Positions 35,281-45,257 of a stretch of 64,000 nt of DNA are shown here, one piece after another; the first letter of the stretch is position 1; each line of letters opens with the position of its first letter. The position numbers and the translations under genes were made by a program. This DNA is from Paraburkholderia phenazinium (GTDB lineage Bacteria > Pseudomonadota > Gammaproteobacteria > Burkholderiales > Burkholderiaceae): contig NZ_FSRU01000001.1 of the NCBI RefSeq assembly GCF_900142845.1, positions 2,480,001 to 2,544,000 on the forward strand. The letters are read 5' to 3'. The notes beneath the pieces are model-generated. The model was given only the letters and a program-made list of their open reading frames with translations. It was not told the DNA's origin and did no database searches.

Positions 35281-36627
35281 ATGAGTTATTCCGCAAAGGT
35301 GCTCTGGGGGGAAGGCCTGTTTCTGAGGCCGCAGCATTTTCAGCGTCAGGACGCCTACCATGAGGCGCGCCTGTTCGAATCGATTCAGGCCATCCAGCCG
35401 TACAACTGGGGCGTGCGCTCGGTGAAGTTCGACCGCGACGCGCTCGGCAGCAATGTGCTGCGCGTGAGCGAGCTGTCGCTGGTGTTTCCGGACGGTGCGC
35501 TGTACTCCGCCCCGCAAGCCGACGACCTGCCGCCGCCCATCGCGCTCGACACGCTGCCCGACGGCATCACCGAATTCACTTTCTACCTGGCGCTGCATCC
35601 GCTGCGCGAGACCGGCGCGAACTATTCGCCCGACCGCAACTCGGGCTTCGTCTCGCGTTACGTCAGCGAGCAGTCGCCCGTCGCCGATCACTTCACGGAT
35701 GCGGCCGAAGCCGACATCACGTTCCTGAAGACCAGCGTCAAGCTGATCGCCCATAGCGAGCCGCGCGACCAGTTGCTTTCGGTGCCGCTCGCACGGGTGC
35801 GCCGCACCGCGACCTCCGGCTTCGAATTCGACGACACGTTCGTGCCGCCCTCGCTCGCTATCGACGCCTCGCCGATCCTGCATCAGCGCCTGCGTCAACT
35901 GATCGATGCGCTGCAGGCCAAGGTCAATGCGCTGTATGGCTTCCATCGCGAGCCGACCAAGAACATCATCGAATTCCGCTCCGGCGATATCGCCTCGTTC
36001 TGGCTGCTGCATACCGCGAGCGCGGCGTTCGCATCGCTCGCGCATCTGTATCAGCATGCGGCGCTGCATCCCGAGCGGCTGTTCCAGGAATTGCTGCGCC
36101 TCGCCGGCCAGTTGATGACCTTCTCGAAGGGCTATGCGCTCGCCGACCTGCCCGCCTATCGTCACGACGATCCGGGTCCCGGCTTCGCACGACTCGATAC
36201 GATTCTGCGCGACCTGCTCGAAACGGTGATCTCCACGCGTTACTTCGCCATTGCGCTGGACGAAGTGCGGCCGTCGTTCCACGTGGGCCGGCTCGACTCG
36301 GGCAAGATCGACGACAAGACCATGTTCTATATCGCCGTCTCGGCGGATATGCCCACCGCCGAGCTGGTCGAAGCGGTGCCGGCGCGCTTCAAGGTCGGCG
36401 CTCCGGACGACGTCGACAAGCTGGTGCTCTCGGCCATGCCGGGCGTGCGTCTGGTCTACACGCCGCAAGTGCCGCCCGCCATTCCGGTGCGTCCGGGTGC
36501 ATGCTATTTCTCATTCGAATCGCGCGGCGCGCTGTATGACCGCATGCTGCAGGCCCAGTCGGCGATGATCTACGCGCCGTCCGGTATCAACGATCTCAAA
36601 CTCGAACTGATCGCCGTCACATCATGA
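35281..36627 (+). CDS. tssK: T6SS baseplate-to-membrane connector TssK
   Basis: A 448-residue TssK with the diagnostic start SAKVLWGEGLFLRPQHFQRQD and LSKGYALADLPAYRHDDPG-type central region (here FSKGYALADLPAYRHDD). It connects the TssEFG baseplate to TssL and TssM. It follows tssJ by 114 bases and overlaps tssL by four bases (ATGA). Confidence 0.96.
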   Translation: MSYSAKVLWGEGLFLRPQHFQRQDAYHEARLFESIQAIQPYNWGVRSVKFDRDALGSNVLRVSELSLVFPDGALYSAPQADDLPPPIALDTLPDGITEFTFYLALHPLRETGANYSPDRNSGFVSRYVSEQSPVADHFTDAAEADITFLKTSVKLIAHSEPRDQLLSVPLARVRRTATSGFEFDDTFVPPSLAIDASPILHQRLRQLIDALQAKVNALYGFHREPTKNIIEFRSGDIASFWLLHTASAAFASLAHLYQHAALHPERLFQELLRLAGQLMTFSKGYALADLPAYRHDDPGPGFARLDTILRDLLETVISTRYFAIALDEVRPSFHVGRLDSGKIDDKTMFYIAVSADMPTAELVEAVPARFKVGAPDDVDKLVLSAMPGVRLVYTPQVPPAIPVRPGACYFSFESRGALYDRMLQAQSAMIYAPSGINDLKLELIAVTS

Positions 36628-37403
36628 GCTACGCGCCCTCCCTGTTTGGCGGCAGCACGCCGTCTGTTACGCCCGCTCCTACGGTCGAACCCACCTATCA
36701 GGTGCGCTCGCTGCTCGATCTGCTGTACGACGGGTTCTTCATGCTGTTCCTGCTGAAGAACGGCCGCGAACCTGGCGACGCCAATGAATTCAGCCAGCGC
36801 ATCCAGCAGTTTCTGGGCGATTTCGAGCGCGGCGCGAAGAAGCTGAACGCCTCCGCTGACGACGTCTATGCGTCGAAGTTTGCGTTCTGCGCGGCGGTGG
36901 ACGAATCGGTGCTGTCGTCGTCGTTCAAGATCCGCACGGAATGGGAGCGCCGGCCGCTGCAACTGATCCTGTTCGGCGAGCAACTGGCGGGCGAGAAGTT
37001 TTTCCACTACCTGGAAGAATGCCGCGCCCAGGGCGCGGCGCGTCTGCAGTCGCTGGAAGTGTTTCATATGTGCCTGCTGCTCGGCTTCCAGGGCAAGTAT
37101 CTGCTCGAAGGGCCCGAGAAGCTCGCCTATCTGACCGCGCGGATCGGCGATGAAATCGCCCACATGAAGGGCAAGCGCGCGCCGTTCGCGCCGCACTGGC
37201 CGCTGCCGGATCAGGTCGCGCACCGTCTGAAGCGTGAGGTGCCGCTGTGGAGTATCGGTGCGGTGTTCGCGCTGGTTGCGCTGCTGGCCTATCTCGGCCT
37301 GAACAGCTATCTGCGCGACAGCACGCTGCACACGCTCGCGCCGTACTCGCAGATCATCAAGCTCGGTCCTCAATCGGCCAATCTGACGATCTCGCTGCCT
37401 TAG
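36624..37403 (+). CDS. tssL: T6SS inner-membrane protein TssL (DotU)
   Basis: A 259-residue TssL: a cytoplasmic helical domain (VRSLLDLLYDGFFMLFLLKNG, KFAFCAAVDESVLSS, FFHYLEECR) and one C-terminal membrane helix near 207-230 (IGAVFALVALLAYLGL). It has no peptidoglycan-binding extension; that role probably falls to the OmpA-type protein at 20672. Its last 47 bases overlap the 3' end of a convergent small gene. Confidence 0.95.
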   Translation: MSYAPSLFGGSTPSVTPAPTVEPTYQVRSLLDLLYDGFFMLFLLKNGREPGDANEFSQRIQQFLGDFERGAKKLNASADDVYASKFAFCAAVDESVLSSSFKIRTEWERRPLQLILFGEQLAGEKFFHYLEECRAQGAARLQSLEVFHMCLLLGFQGKYLLEGPEKLAYLTARIGDEIAHMKGKRAPFAPHWPLPDQVAHRLKREVPLWSIGAVFALVALLAYLGLNSYLRDSTLHTLAPYSQIIKLGPQSANLTISLP

Positions 37404-37713
37404 GCTTGGCCTGGGTCTTGGCCTGGGTCTTGGTCTTGACGTCCGGGGCCGGCGTGCTGCGCGCCGCGCGCATGCGGGCCTCGCCCACCAGGCGCGTCAA
37501 CGTCGCCGGGCTCATGCGTGCCGCCACCTCGCGCACATAGTCGTGGTGACGCGTCTCCAGCGGCGCATGCAGATGCCGCGCCTGCAGATAGCGCAGCAAG
37601 GCGATCCGCCGATGCCCTAACGCCATGCTCTGCTCCAGCAAGGCAAGCGCCGCGTCGCGATCGCCCGCTTCGTAGGCCTGTTTGAGCAGTTCAGCGGTGC
37701 GCGCGCGTGGCAT
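37357..37713 (-). CDS. Small basic protein of unknown function, overlapping the tssL 3' end
   Basis: About 118 residues. Residues 1-85 look like a helical, TPR-like fold (RTAELLKQAYEAGDRDAALALLEQSMALGH), and the C-terminus is a basic Lys/Thr/Gln/Ala tail built on a 12-bp DNA repeat (TQAK repeated). I chose ATG 37713 because GAGAGG stands 7 bases upstream; an ATG two codons earlier is too close to that site. Its end overlaps tssL tail-to-tail by 47 bases. It could be the last gene after folB (63 bases away) or an independent gene. Confidence 0.6.
   Translation of the reverse strand: MPRARTAELLKQAYEAGDRDAALALLEQSMALGHRRIALLRYLQARHLHAPLETRHHDYVREVAARMSPATLTRLVGEARMRAARSTPAPDVKTKTQAKTQAKPKAARSSDWPIEDRA
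37405..37438. repeat. 12-bp tandem repeat after tssL
   Basis: CTTGGCCTGGGT occurs twice in a row (37405-37416 and 37417-37428) and is followed by a partial copy CTTGGTCTTG. It lies inside the small minus-strand gene, where it encodes the TQAK repeats. Confidence 0.6.
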
Positions 37714-37776
37714 CGTCATTCCTCTCGTGGCTCAATCAATGGGCTCAATCAACAGGCTCGCCGGACTTCAAGGCGC

Positions 37777-38241
37777 TCAACGCGCCCCGACCACAGCCTG
37801 CACGCTGGCTCGGGCACGCAGCGCGTCGTAGTCCGCCCGGGTCCAGTCCAGTTCGACGCCAATGCGGCGTGTGCCTGCGCGGATCTTCGGCTTGTAGAGC
37901 GCGAGCGTCAGCGCATCGAGCGCGGGCCACTCGCGAAACGACAGCTCCGCCACTTCGACGGCCAGGGTTTCCAGCATCCGCGTATGCGCTTTGTCCGCGA
38001 GAAACGCGCTCACGCATTCGCAATAGCGCTCGTAGTCGATCATCGCGTGCGCGCCCTCTTCCGACGGCTCGCCGCGATATAGCAGGCTCGCGTCGATCAC
38101 CACCGGTTGCGGCGCGGCATACTCGTGCGCATGCAGGCCGATCCGCGTCGCCACCTCGAGTTCGTCGATAAACACCCGCCAGCCGCGCCCTAAGCGCGGC
38201 GGCGCGGCGAACGAACCGATGCCCTCTTCGAACGGCTTCAC
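37777..38241 (-). CDS. folB: Dihydroneopterin aldolase (FolB type), in the sarcosine oxidase operon
   Basis: About 154 residues. The FolB fold is seen in VFIDELEVATRIGLHAHEYAAPQPVVID, with the catalytic Glu in HAHEY and the catalytic Lys in LYKPKI. FolB cleaves dihydroneopterin to the pterin precursor of folate. The GTG start at 38241 overlaps the soxG stop as GTGA, so it is coupled to soxG. Tetrahydrofolate accepts the one-carbon unit from sarcosine oxidase, so a pterin enzyme here makes metabolic sense. The protein has an N-terminal extension of about 22 residues compared with E. coli FolB. Confidence 0.85.
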   Translation of the reverse strand: MKPFEEGIGSFAAPPRLGRGWRVFIDELEVATRIGLHAHEYAAPQPVVIDASLLYRGEPSEEGAHAMIDYERYCECVSAFLADKAHTRMLETLAVEVAELSFREWPALDALTLALYKPKIRAGTRRIGVELDWTRADYDALRARASVQAVVGAR

Positions 38242-38888
38242 GACAGCAGCGGCGCAGCCGCGTCGAGCATGATGCGGCAGAAGTAATCGGCGAAGCTGCG
38301 GCGCACGACCAGTTCGAAGGTGTCGTCGCTGACCGGGATCAGCACGATCGACGCCTTGAAATAGTGGCTCTGCGCGCATTGGCCGGGAGCAAACACGCGC
38401 GGATGCAGATCGAGCGGACAACCGCGCGCCAGCACGTCGCGTACTTTTTCGCCGCTCACTTCGAGCAGCGTGTAGCCGCTGCCGATATCGACCGCCGACG
38501 CAAACTGTCCCGCCAGCGCCTGTGTCAGTTTTGCTTCGAGCGTCGCAGCCTGTTGCTGCTGCGAGCGCACCAGCCACTCGTCCGGGCCGAGCCACAGCAC
38601 GTCGTAGCCGTTGCCGCGCGCCACGGTGTTCGGTTTGGCGGGCGGCCGGCAGCCGGTGACGCTTTCCACGGCGGCGGCAAAAGCCGGATCGTCAGGATCG
38701 CCACGCAGATTGGCGAGATCGCGAAACGGCCGCTCGCTCAAGCTGAACTTCTTCGAGGCGCCAGCCTGATGCGCCTTCAGCAGATCGCCGACACCCACCA
38801 GCGGCGACTCCTGCCACACCTCGCCCGCTGCGCGCTGCACGATCGCCGAAGCCGTGCCCGGCGCATTGCTTCTTGCTTCATTCCACAT
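38238..38888 (-). CDS. soxG: Sarcosine oxidase gamma subunit
   Basis: A 216-residue subunit of the heterotetrameric enzyme that oxidatively demethylates sarcosine to glycine. Family signs are LWLGPDEWLV, GYTLLEVSG and VFAPGQCAQSHYFKASIVLIP. I start at ATG 38888, which has AAGGAG upstream and lies inside the last codons of soxA (11-base overlap). The stop overlaps the folB start. Confidence 0.92.
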   Translation of the reverse strand: MWNEARSNAPGTASAIVQRAAGEVWQESPLVGVGDLLKAHQAGASKKFSLSERPFRDLANLRGDPDDPAFAAAVESVTGCRPPAKPNTVARGNGYDVLWLGPDEWLVRSQQQQAATLEAKLTQALAGQFASAVDIGSGYTLLEVSGEKVRDVLARGCPLDLHPRVFAPGQCAQSHYFKASIVLIPVSDDTFELVVRRSFADYFCRIMLDAAAPLLS

Positions 38889-41877
38889 GTTGACGCACTC
38901 CTTCGGTGTCGTAGAAAACCGGGCTGGCAATCCTGGCTGCGATCTGCTTGCCGTTGGCGAGCGGGATCGTCACGTTCTCGCCCATCTTGCCGAGGCCGCC
39001 CTTGATGACGGCCAGCGCGATCGAGCGCTTCAGGATCGGGCTGTAGTAGCTCGACGTGACGTGACCGAGCATCGGCGCGGTGTCGCCGGAGAACGGACCG
39101 GCGACGATCTGGCTGCCTTCCGGAATCACATACGACGCATCGTCGGAGAGCAAGCCCACGAACTGCTTGCGGCCCTCCTTCGCGGTATCGGAGCGCGTCA
39201 AGGAACGCTTGCCGAGGAAGTCCTTCGACTTCGCCACGAGTCCGCCCATGCCGAGGTCGTACGGCGTGATCGAGCCGTCCGTATCCTGGCCGACGATGAT
39301 GTAGCCCTTCTCCGCACGCAGCACGTGCATCGTTTCCGTGCCGTACGGCGTGATCTCGAACTCGGCGCCCGCGGCCATCAACGCTTCCCACACGGCGCGG
39401 CCCATGTTGGCCGGCACGTTCACTTCGTAGGCCAGTTCGCCCGAGAAGCTGATGCGCATCACACGTGCGGCGACACCCGCGACCGTGCCTTCGCGATACG
39501 ACATGAACGGGAAAGCGGCGTTGGCGAAGTCGATATCGCCGCACACCTTCTGCAGTACCTTGCGGCTCTTCGGCCCGACGACGGCGAAGGTCGCCCAGTG
39601 GTCCGTCACCGACGCGAGCCGTACCTTCAGGTTCGGCCACTCGGTTTGCAGCCAGCGTTCGAGCCATGTCAGCACGCGCGCGGCGCCGCCCGTCGTGGTA
39701 GTCATCATGTAGTGCTGGTCGGACAGGCGCACCGTCACGCCGTCGTCGAACACCATGCCGTTCTCGTCGAGCATCAGACCATATCGGCACTTGCCGACTT
39801 CGAGCTTGCTCCACGGATTCGTGTAGACCCAGTTGAGCAACTGCGCCGCATCGGGGCCCTGAATGTCGATCTTGCCGAGTGTCGACGCATCGAGAATGCC
39901 CACGCTGTTACGCACCGCCAGGCATTCGCGCGCCACCGCGGCGTGCAGGTCTTCGCCCTTTTTCGGGTAGTACCACGGACGCTTCCAGTTGCCCACGTCC
40001 TCGAAGGCCGCGCCGTTCTCGACGTGCCATTCGTGAACGCAGGTCTTGCGGATCGGATCGAGCAGATCGCCCAGTTCGCGGCCCGCAAACGTCCCGAAAG
40101 TGACCGGCGTGTAGTTCGGCCGGAACGTCGTCGTGCCGGTTTCGGGAATCGTCTTGCCGAGCGCGTCGGCGAGGATCGCCATGCCGTTGATATTGCCGAG
40201 CTTGCCCTGATCGGTGCCGAAGCCCATCGCCGTATAGCGCTTCACGTGCTCGACGGATTCGAACCCTTCGCGAGCGGCGAGCAGGATATCCGCGGCGGAC
40301 ACGTCGTTCTGGAAATCGACGAACTGTTTCGGTCCACGCGCAGCCGCTTCGCGACTGCCTACCAGCCACAGCGGCAACAACGGCGCTTCAGCAATCTCCG
40401 CGACATGCGGCACCTGCGGACGCGTCACGTTGAAACCGAGCGATCTGGCGGCTTCGACACCGGCGTCCACCGCAAGGCGCAAACCGCGTGCGAGACTGAA
40501 TTCGCCCGCCGCCGCGCCGACGCTGGTTTCCGGTTGCATGGCCTTGCCCGGCACGAAGCACACCTTCTCGTCGTTCCAGTGCGCCTTGCCGCCCGACTGC
40601 GCGAACAGATGCAGCACGGGACTCCAGCCACCGGACATCGCGAGCAGATCGCAAGGCAGATCCGGCTGCTTCGCGCCCACTTTGCCGTTCGCGTACGCAG
40701 CGACTTCGACTGAGCCCACCCGCAACTTGCCTTGCGCGCTCGTGACCACCGCGTTGTTCAACACCTTCACGCCATGGCGGCGCGCCGCGGCCGGCAATGC
40801 GCCATTGCCTTGCGCGCGCGGATCGACCACCGTCACCTTCGCGCCGCACGTCTTCAGATCGAGCGCGCACTGATAGCCGTCGTCGTTATTGGTGAACACC
40901 ACGGCCTCGCGGCCCGGCAATACGCCATAACGGTGGATATAGGTCGACACCGCCGAAGCCAGCATCACGCCGGGCAGATCGTTGTTGCCGAAAACAATCG
41001 GACGTTCATGCGCACCGGTTGCGAGAATCACGCGTTTGGCGCGAACTTTCCACAGCAATTCCCGCGTGCCCTTCCTCATCGACACCGGCAGATGCTCGGT
41101 CAAACGCTGCGTCACGGTGACGAGGTTGTGGTCCTGATAGCCGAACGCCGTGCTGCGGCTCAGGATCGTCACCTCCGGCATCTGCCGCAGCTCGGCCTCG
41201 ATCTTCTCCACCCAGTGCGATGCGGCGCGGCCGTCGATTTCCGCGCGGCCCGACAGCAGGCTGCCGCCGAGTTCGCGCTGATCGTCGACCAGCATCACGC
41301 GTGCGCCCGACGACGCCGCCGCATGCGCCGCGGCCAGCCCGGTCGGGCCGCCGCCTACGATCAGCACGTCGCAATACGCAAAGCACTTGTCGTAACGGTC
41401 GGCGTCGAGCTCCTCGGGTGCCTTGCCGAGACCCGCGGCTTCGCGAATCTTGTCTTCGTACTTCGGCCACCATTTACGCGGCCACATAAAGGTCTTGTAG
41501 TAGAAACCGGCCGGCAGGAAGCGCGAAAACTTCTGATTGATCGCCATGCGGTCGTGCTCGAGACTCGGCTCGGCATTCACGCTGGTGGCCACGAGACCTT
41601 GATACAGTTCCACTTCCGTCGCACGCGCATTCGGCACGGTGTAGGCGCCGCGTTCCAGTTGCACGACGGCGTTCGGTTCTTCCACACCCGCCGTCACGAT
41701 GCCGCGCGGACGGTGATACTTGAAACTGCGCGCCACGAAGTGCACGCCGTTGGCGAGCAACGCCGAGGCCAGCGTGTCGCCCTGAAAGCCCTGATAGGTG
41801 CGGCCGTTGAACGTGAAGGTCAGCGGGATCGCGCGATTGATGCGCCCACCGGCGCCGAGGCGGTCTTTCTGGCTCAT
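38878..41877 (-). CDS. soxA: Sarcosine oxidase alpha subunit
   Basis: A 999-residue subunit. It has an N-terminal 2Fe-2S-like fold region (FTFNGRTYQGFQGDTLASALL), a nucleotide-binding fold with VLIVGGGPTGLAAAHAA near residue 170, and a C-terminal aminomethyltransferase-like domain (about 600-999) that binds tetrahydrofolate and forms 5,10-methylene-THF. It is the largest gene of the sdaA-soxBDAG-folB operon. Its start overlaps the soxD stop by four bases. Confidence 0.96.
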   Translation of the reverse strand: MSQKDRLGAGGRINRAIPLTFTFNGRTYQGFQGDTLASALLANGVHFVARSFKYHRPRGIVTAGVEEPNAVVQLERGAYTVPNARATEVELYQGLVATSVNAEPSLEHDRMAINQKFSRFLPAGFYYKTFMWPRKWWPKYEDKIREAAGLGKAPEELDADRYDKCFAYCDVLIVGGGPTGLAAAHAAASSGARVMLVDDQRELGGSLLSGRAEIDGRAASHWVEKIEAELRQMPEVTILSRSTAFGYQDHNLVTVTQRLTEHLPVSMRKGTRELLWKVRAKRVILATGAHERPIVFGNNDLPGVMLASAVSTYIHRYGVLPGREAVVFTNNDDGYQCALDLKTCGAKVTVVDPRAQGNGALPAAARRHGVKVLNNAVVTSAQGKLRVGSVEVAAYANGKVGAKQPDLPCDLLAMSGGWSPVLHLFAQSGGKAHWNDEKVCFVPGKAMQPETSVGAAAGEFSLARGLRLAVDAGVEAARSLGFNVTRPQVPHVAEIAEAPLLPLWLVGSREAAARGPKQFVDFQNDVSAADILLAAREGFESVEHVKRYTAMGFGTDQGKLGNINGMAILADALGKTIPETGTTTFRPNYTPVTFGTFAGRELGDLLDPIRKTCVHEWHVENGAAFEDVGNWKRPWYYPKKGEDLHAAVARECLAVRNSVGILDASTLGKIDIQGPDAAQLLNWVYTNPWSKLEVGKCRYGLMLDENGMVFDDGVTVRLSDQHYMMTTTTGGAARVLTWLERWLQTEWPNLKVRLASVTDHWATFAVVGPKSRKVLQKVCGDIDFANAAFPFMSYREGTVAGVAARVMRISFSGELAYEVNVPANMGRAVWEALMAAGAEFEITPYGTETMHVLRAEKGYIIVGQDTDGSITPYDLGMGGLVAKSKDFLGKRSLTRSDTAKEGRKQFVGLLSDDASYVIPEGSQIVAGPFSGDTAPMLGHVTSSYYSPILKRSIALAVIKGGLGKMGENVTIPLANGKQIAARIASPVFYDTEGVRQHVE

Positions 41878-42194
41878 GGCTTGTTGCCCTCGTGAGCGTC
41901 GTTGGTAGCGGGTTTAACACCTGACCCGGCGGTCGAGCCGCCGAAGGTCTCATAGCCGAGAAACTGATAGGACACCGTATCGCGCGTCGCCATGAACCAG
42001 CGGCGGCACCCCTGCGTATGCAACCATTGTTCGCGGTGCACACCGCGCGGGTTCTTGCGCATGAACAGGTAGTCGCCCCATTCCTTGTCGGTGAGTTTTT
42101 CGGTGTCGAGCGGACGGGCGATATCGGCTTCGCCGCCGCACGAGAATTCGGATTCGGCGCGCGGCCCGCACCACGGGCATTCGATCATCAACAT
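41874..42194 (-). CDS. soxD: Sarcosine oxidase delta subunit
   Basis: A 106-residue zinc-binding subunit. The ligand pattern is clear: two Cys in IECPWCG and a His and Cys in WLHTQGCRRW. ATG 42194 has CCGGAG upstream; the frame is open further but without support. It overlaps soxA by four bases and follows soxB by 23. Confidence 0.94.
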   Translation of the reverse strand: MLMIECPWCGPRAESEFSCGGEADIARPLDTEKLTDKEWGDYLFMRKNPRGVHREQWLHTQGCRRWFMATRDTVSYQFLGYETFGGSTAGSGVKPATNDAHEGNKP

Positions 42195-42217
42195 AGGTTT
42201 CTCCGGTGCGTTCAGCG

Positions 42218-43462
42218 TTAGTGGGCCACGGCGGCAGCGCCGTGTTCGTCGATCAGGTGTCCTGTATAGAACCGGTCCAGCGAGAACGGTGCGTTCAGCG
42301 GATGCGGTGCGTCGTTGGCAATCGTGTGGGCGAACACCCAGCCCGACCCCGGGGTCGCCTTGAAGCCGCCCGTGCCCCAGCCGCAGTTGAAATACAGCCC
42401 CTTCACGTCGGTCTTGCTGATGATCGGACACGCGTCCGGCGACACATCCACGATGCCGCCCCACTGCCGGTTCATGCGCACACGCGAGAACACCGGGAAC
42501 ATTTCGACAATCGCTTCAAGCGTGCCTTCGATGATGTTGAAACTGCCGCGCTGGCCGAAGCCGGTGTATTGATCGACACCCGCGCCAATCACCAGATCGC
42601 CCTTGTCGGACTGGCTGATATACGCATGCACCGCGTTCGACATGATCACGGTATTGACCACCGGCTTGATCGGCTCGGACACCAGCGCCTGCAGCGGATG
42701 GCTTTCCAGCGGCAGACGCACACCGGCCATATCGGCCAGCGTCGAGGTATTGCCCGCGGCCACCACGGCCACTTTCTTCGCCTTGATGAAACCCTTGACC
42801 GTATCGACACCGGTCACCGCGCCGCCTTCGCGGCGAATGCCGGTGACCTGGCAGTTCTGGATGATGTCGACGCCATGCTGATCCGCACCGCGCGCAAAAC
42901 CCCACGCCACCGCATCGTGACGCGCCACCCCGGCGCGACGCTGGATCGACGCGCCCAACACCGGATAGCGGCTGTTGAGGTTGATGGTCGGCTCGATTTC
43001 CTTGATCTGTTCGGGCGTGATGAATTCCGCATCCACCCCGTTCAGACGGTTTGCGTTCACACGACGCTCGGTATCGCGCACGTCCTGCAACGTGTGCGCC
43101 AGGTTCAACACGCCGCGCTGGCTGAACATCACGTTGTAGTTGAGGTCTTGCGACAGGCCTTCCCAGAGCTTCATGGCCTTCTCATACAGCGCGGCCGATT
43201 CGTCCCACAGGTAGTTCGAACGCACGATGGTCGTGTTGCGCGCGGTATTGCCGCCGCCAATCCAGCCTTTCTCGAGGATCGCGATGTTGCGCACACCGTG
43301 TTCTTTGGCGAGGTAATACGCTGTGGCGAGACCATGACCGCCGCCGCCGACGATCACCACGTCGTATTCGCGCTTCGGCTCCGGGCTTCTCCACTGCCGC
43401 TCCCAGTTCTCGTGATACGACAACCCGTTGCGGAACAAACTGAATATCGAATAGCGGCTCAT
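42218..43462 (-). CDS. soxB: Sarcosine oxidase beta subunit
   Basis: A 414-residue flavoprotein with the dinucleotide-binding motif [20 protein letters not shown] near residue 33. It carries the site where sarcosine is oxidised. Length and the order B-D-A-G match known soxBDAG operons. It follows sdaA by 16 bases. Confidence 0.96.
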   Translation of the reverse strand: MSRYSIFSLFRNGLSYHENWERQWRSPEPKREYDVVIVGGGGHGLATAYYLAKEHGVRNIAILEKGWIGGGNTARNTTIVRSNYLWDESAALYEKAMKLWEGLSQDLNYNVMFSQRGVLNLAHTLQDVRDTERRVNANRLNGVDAEFITPEQIKEIEPTINLNSRYPVLGASIQRRAGVARHDAVAWGFARGADQHGVDIIQNCQVTGIRREGGAVTGVDTVKGFIKAKKVAVVAAGNTSTLADMAGVRLPLESHPLQALVSEPIKPVVNTVIMSNAVHAYISQSDKGDLVIGAGVDQYTGFGQRGSFNIIEGTLEAIVEMFPVFSRVRMNRQWGGIVDVSPDACPIISKTDVKGLYFNCGWGTGGFKATPGSGWVFAHTIANDAPHPLNAPFSLDRFYTGHLIDEHGAAAVAH

Positions 43463-43478
43463 GTCGCAGACCCTTTGG

Positions 43479-44864
43479 TTAGCATTCGATGACGTTCACG
43501 GCGAGACCACCGCGCGACGTCTCCTTGTATTTCGTCTTCATATCGGCGCCGGTTTCGCGCATCGTCTTGATCACGTTGTCGAGCGACACGTAGTGCACGC
43601 CGTCGCCCTTCAAGGCCATGCGCGAGGCGTTCAGCGCCTTGATCGCGCCCATTGCATTGCGCTCGATGCACGGAATCTGCACGAGGCCGCCGACCGGATC
43701 GCAGGTCATGCCCAGGTTGTGCTCCATACCGATCTCAGCCGCGTTCTCGACCTGGGTGGGCGTGCCGCCCATCACCGCAGCGAGCGCCGCGGCGGCCATC
43801 GAGCAGGCCACGCCCACTTCGCCCTGGCAGCCCACTTCCGCGCCGGAGATCGAGGCGGTTTCCTTGTAGATGATGCCGATGGCCGCCGCGGTCAGCAGGA
43901 AGGTGACGATGCCGTCGTCGTTCGAACCCGGCACGAACTTCACGTAGTAGTGCAGCACCGCCGGAATCACACCGGCCGCGCCGTTGGTCGGCGCCGTCAC
44001 GACCCGGCCACCGGCGGCGTTTTCTTCGTTGACGGCCATCGCGTACAGATTGACCCAGTCGAGCATCGACAGGGGATCGCGCAACGATTCTTCCGAGCGC
44101 AGGCGCAGGTTGCTCGACAGATCGGCGGCGCGGCGCTTCACGCGCATCGGGCCGGGCAACTCGCCGCGCACCTTGCAGCCGCGCTCGACGCAGGCGGCCA
44201 TGGTGCGCCAGATCGCCAGCAGGCCGTCGCGGACTTCCTGACGCGAGCGCGATGCGCACTCGTTCGCCATCGCCACCTCGGCGATCGACAGTCCGCTGTC
44301 GCGGCACACGCGCATCAGATCGTCGCCGGTGCGAAACGGAAACGGCACCTCGCCGCCTGCGCGCACGCCGTTGACCCGATCGCCTTCGCGATTCACCACG
44401 AAGCCGCCGCCGACCGAGTAATACTCTTTCTCCACCAGCAACTGACCGTTCTCGTCGAAGGCCTGAAAGCGCATCCCGTTCGGATGAGCCACGCCGGTGC
44501 CCGCCATCAGCTTGCGGAAGAACGACAGGTGTTCCTTCTCCTCGTACTGCACGCGATGCTTGCCGAGCAGCAGCAGCACCTTCTCCTGACGAATCTGCGC
44601 GAGGCGCGGCTCGATCAGGTCCGGGTCGATCGTATCGGGCAGATGGCCTTCGAGGCCGAGCAGTACCGCCTTGTCCGTGCCGTGGCCCTTGCCGGTGGCG
44701 CCGAGCGAGCCGTACAGCTCGATCTTGACGCGCCGCACGAAGGCGAGCAGGTTGGCGTCCTCGATATGCGACGCGAAGCGGCACGCCGCGATCATCGGGC
44801 CGACCGTGTGCGAACTCGACGGGCCGATGCCGATCTTGAACAGATCGAAGACGCTGACGTTCAT
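43479..44864 (-). CDS. sdaA: L-serine dehydratase (iron-sulfur, single chain)
   Basis: A 461-residue L-serine ammonia-lyase that converts serine to pyruvate and ammonia. It starts [24 protein letters not shown], the family hallmark, and carries the 4Fe-4S cysteines in the C-terminal half (GVACSM and [12 protein letters not shown]). It leads the soxBDAG-folB operon: glycine from sarcosine can be turned to serine with methylene-THF, and then to pyruvate here. The ATG at 44864 begins at the conserved start of the family. Confidence 0.95.
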   Translation of the reverse strand: MNVSVFDLFKIGIGPSSSHTVGPMIAACRFASHIEDANLLAFVRRVKIELYGSLGATGKGHGTDKAVLLGLEGHLPDTIDPDLIEPRLAQIRQEKVLLLLGKHRVQYEEKEHLSFFRKLMAGTGVAHPNGMRFQAFDENGQLLVEKEYYSVGGGFVVNREGDRVNGVRAGGEVPFPFRTGDDLMRVCRDSGLSIAEVAMANECASRSRQEVRDGLLAIWRTMAACVERGCKVRGELPGPMRVKRRAADLSSNLRLRSEESLRDPLSMLDWVNLYAMAVNEENAAGGRVVTAPTNGAAGVIPAVLHYYVKFVPGSNDDGIVTFLLTAAAIGIIYKETASISGAEVGCQGEVGVACSMAAAALAAVMGGTPTQVENAAEIGMEHNLGMTCDPVGGLVQIPCIERNAMGAIKALNASRMALKGDGVHYVSLDNVIKTMRETGADMKTKYKETSRGGLAVNVIEC

Positions 44865-45257
44865 GTGGGCTGCCTGGTCGTAATGGGGCGAAGGGTTCGA
44901 AGGGTTCGATGCGCCGGATCGGAGATCGCCGCCTGGATGGCGCAGACCGTTCGCTCCGGAGCATTCCACGTACTTTTCTGCATGGCGCAAGTACACCAAA
45001 GCGTAAAATCGGCTGATAGAACAAAAACGCCATCGACCTGGGACGGCAACGCCAACGCGGCACAAGGCGCGGCGGCCGTTCGTTTCTGCGATGGTTGATG
45101 GCGGAAAAGCGCAAGTCGGGGCGGCGCGGATCGGCGACGCTAGGGTCGTCGCGCGCATGCGCCCGCGCGTGTTGGCGGGTTGTTTCGCCGTGGTTGGCCC
45201 CGGCCGGCCCCTTGGAATCCCATTTGCCCCTATGACGCACCCTGGCGCCGTTGCACC
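44865..45257. promoter_or_regulatory. Divergent regulatory region of sdaA-sox and the GlxA-type regulator
   Basis: No convincing gene lies in these 393 bases. GTACTT (44970-44975) and AAGTAC (44989-44994) form an inverted repeat with a 13-base spacer, about 105 bases upstream of sdaA; it is a candidate binding site for the divergent regulator. A nine-base direct repeat GAAGGGTTC occurs twice at 44889-44906. The remainder is GC-rich. Confidence 0.45.
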
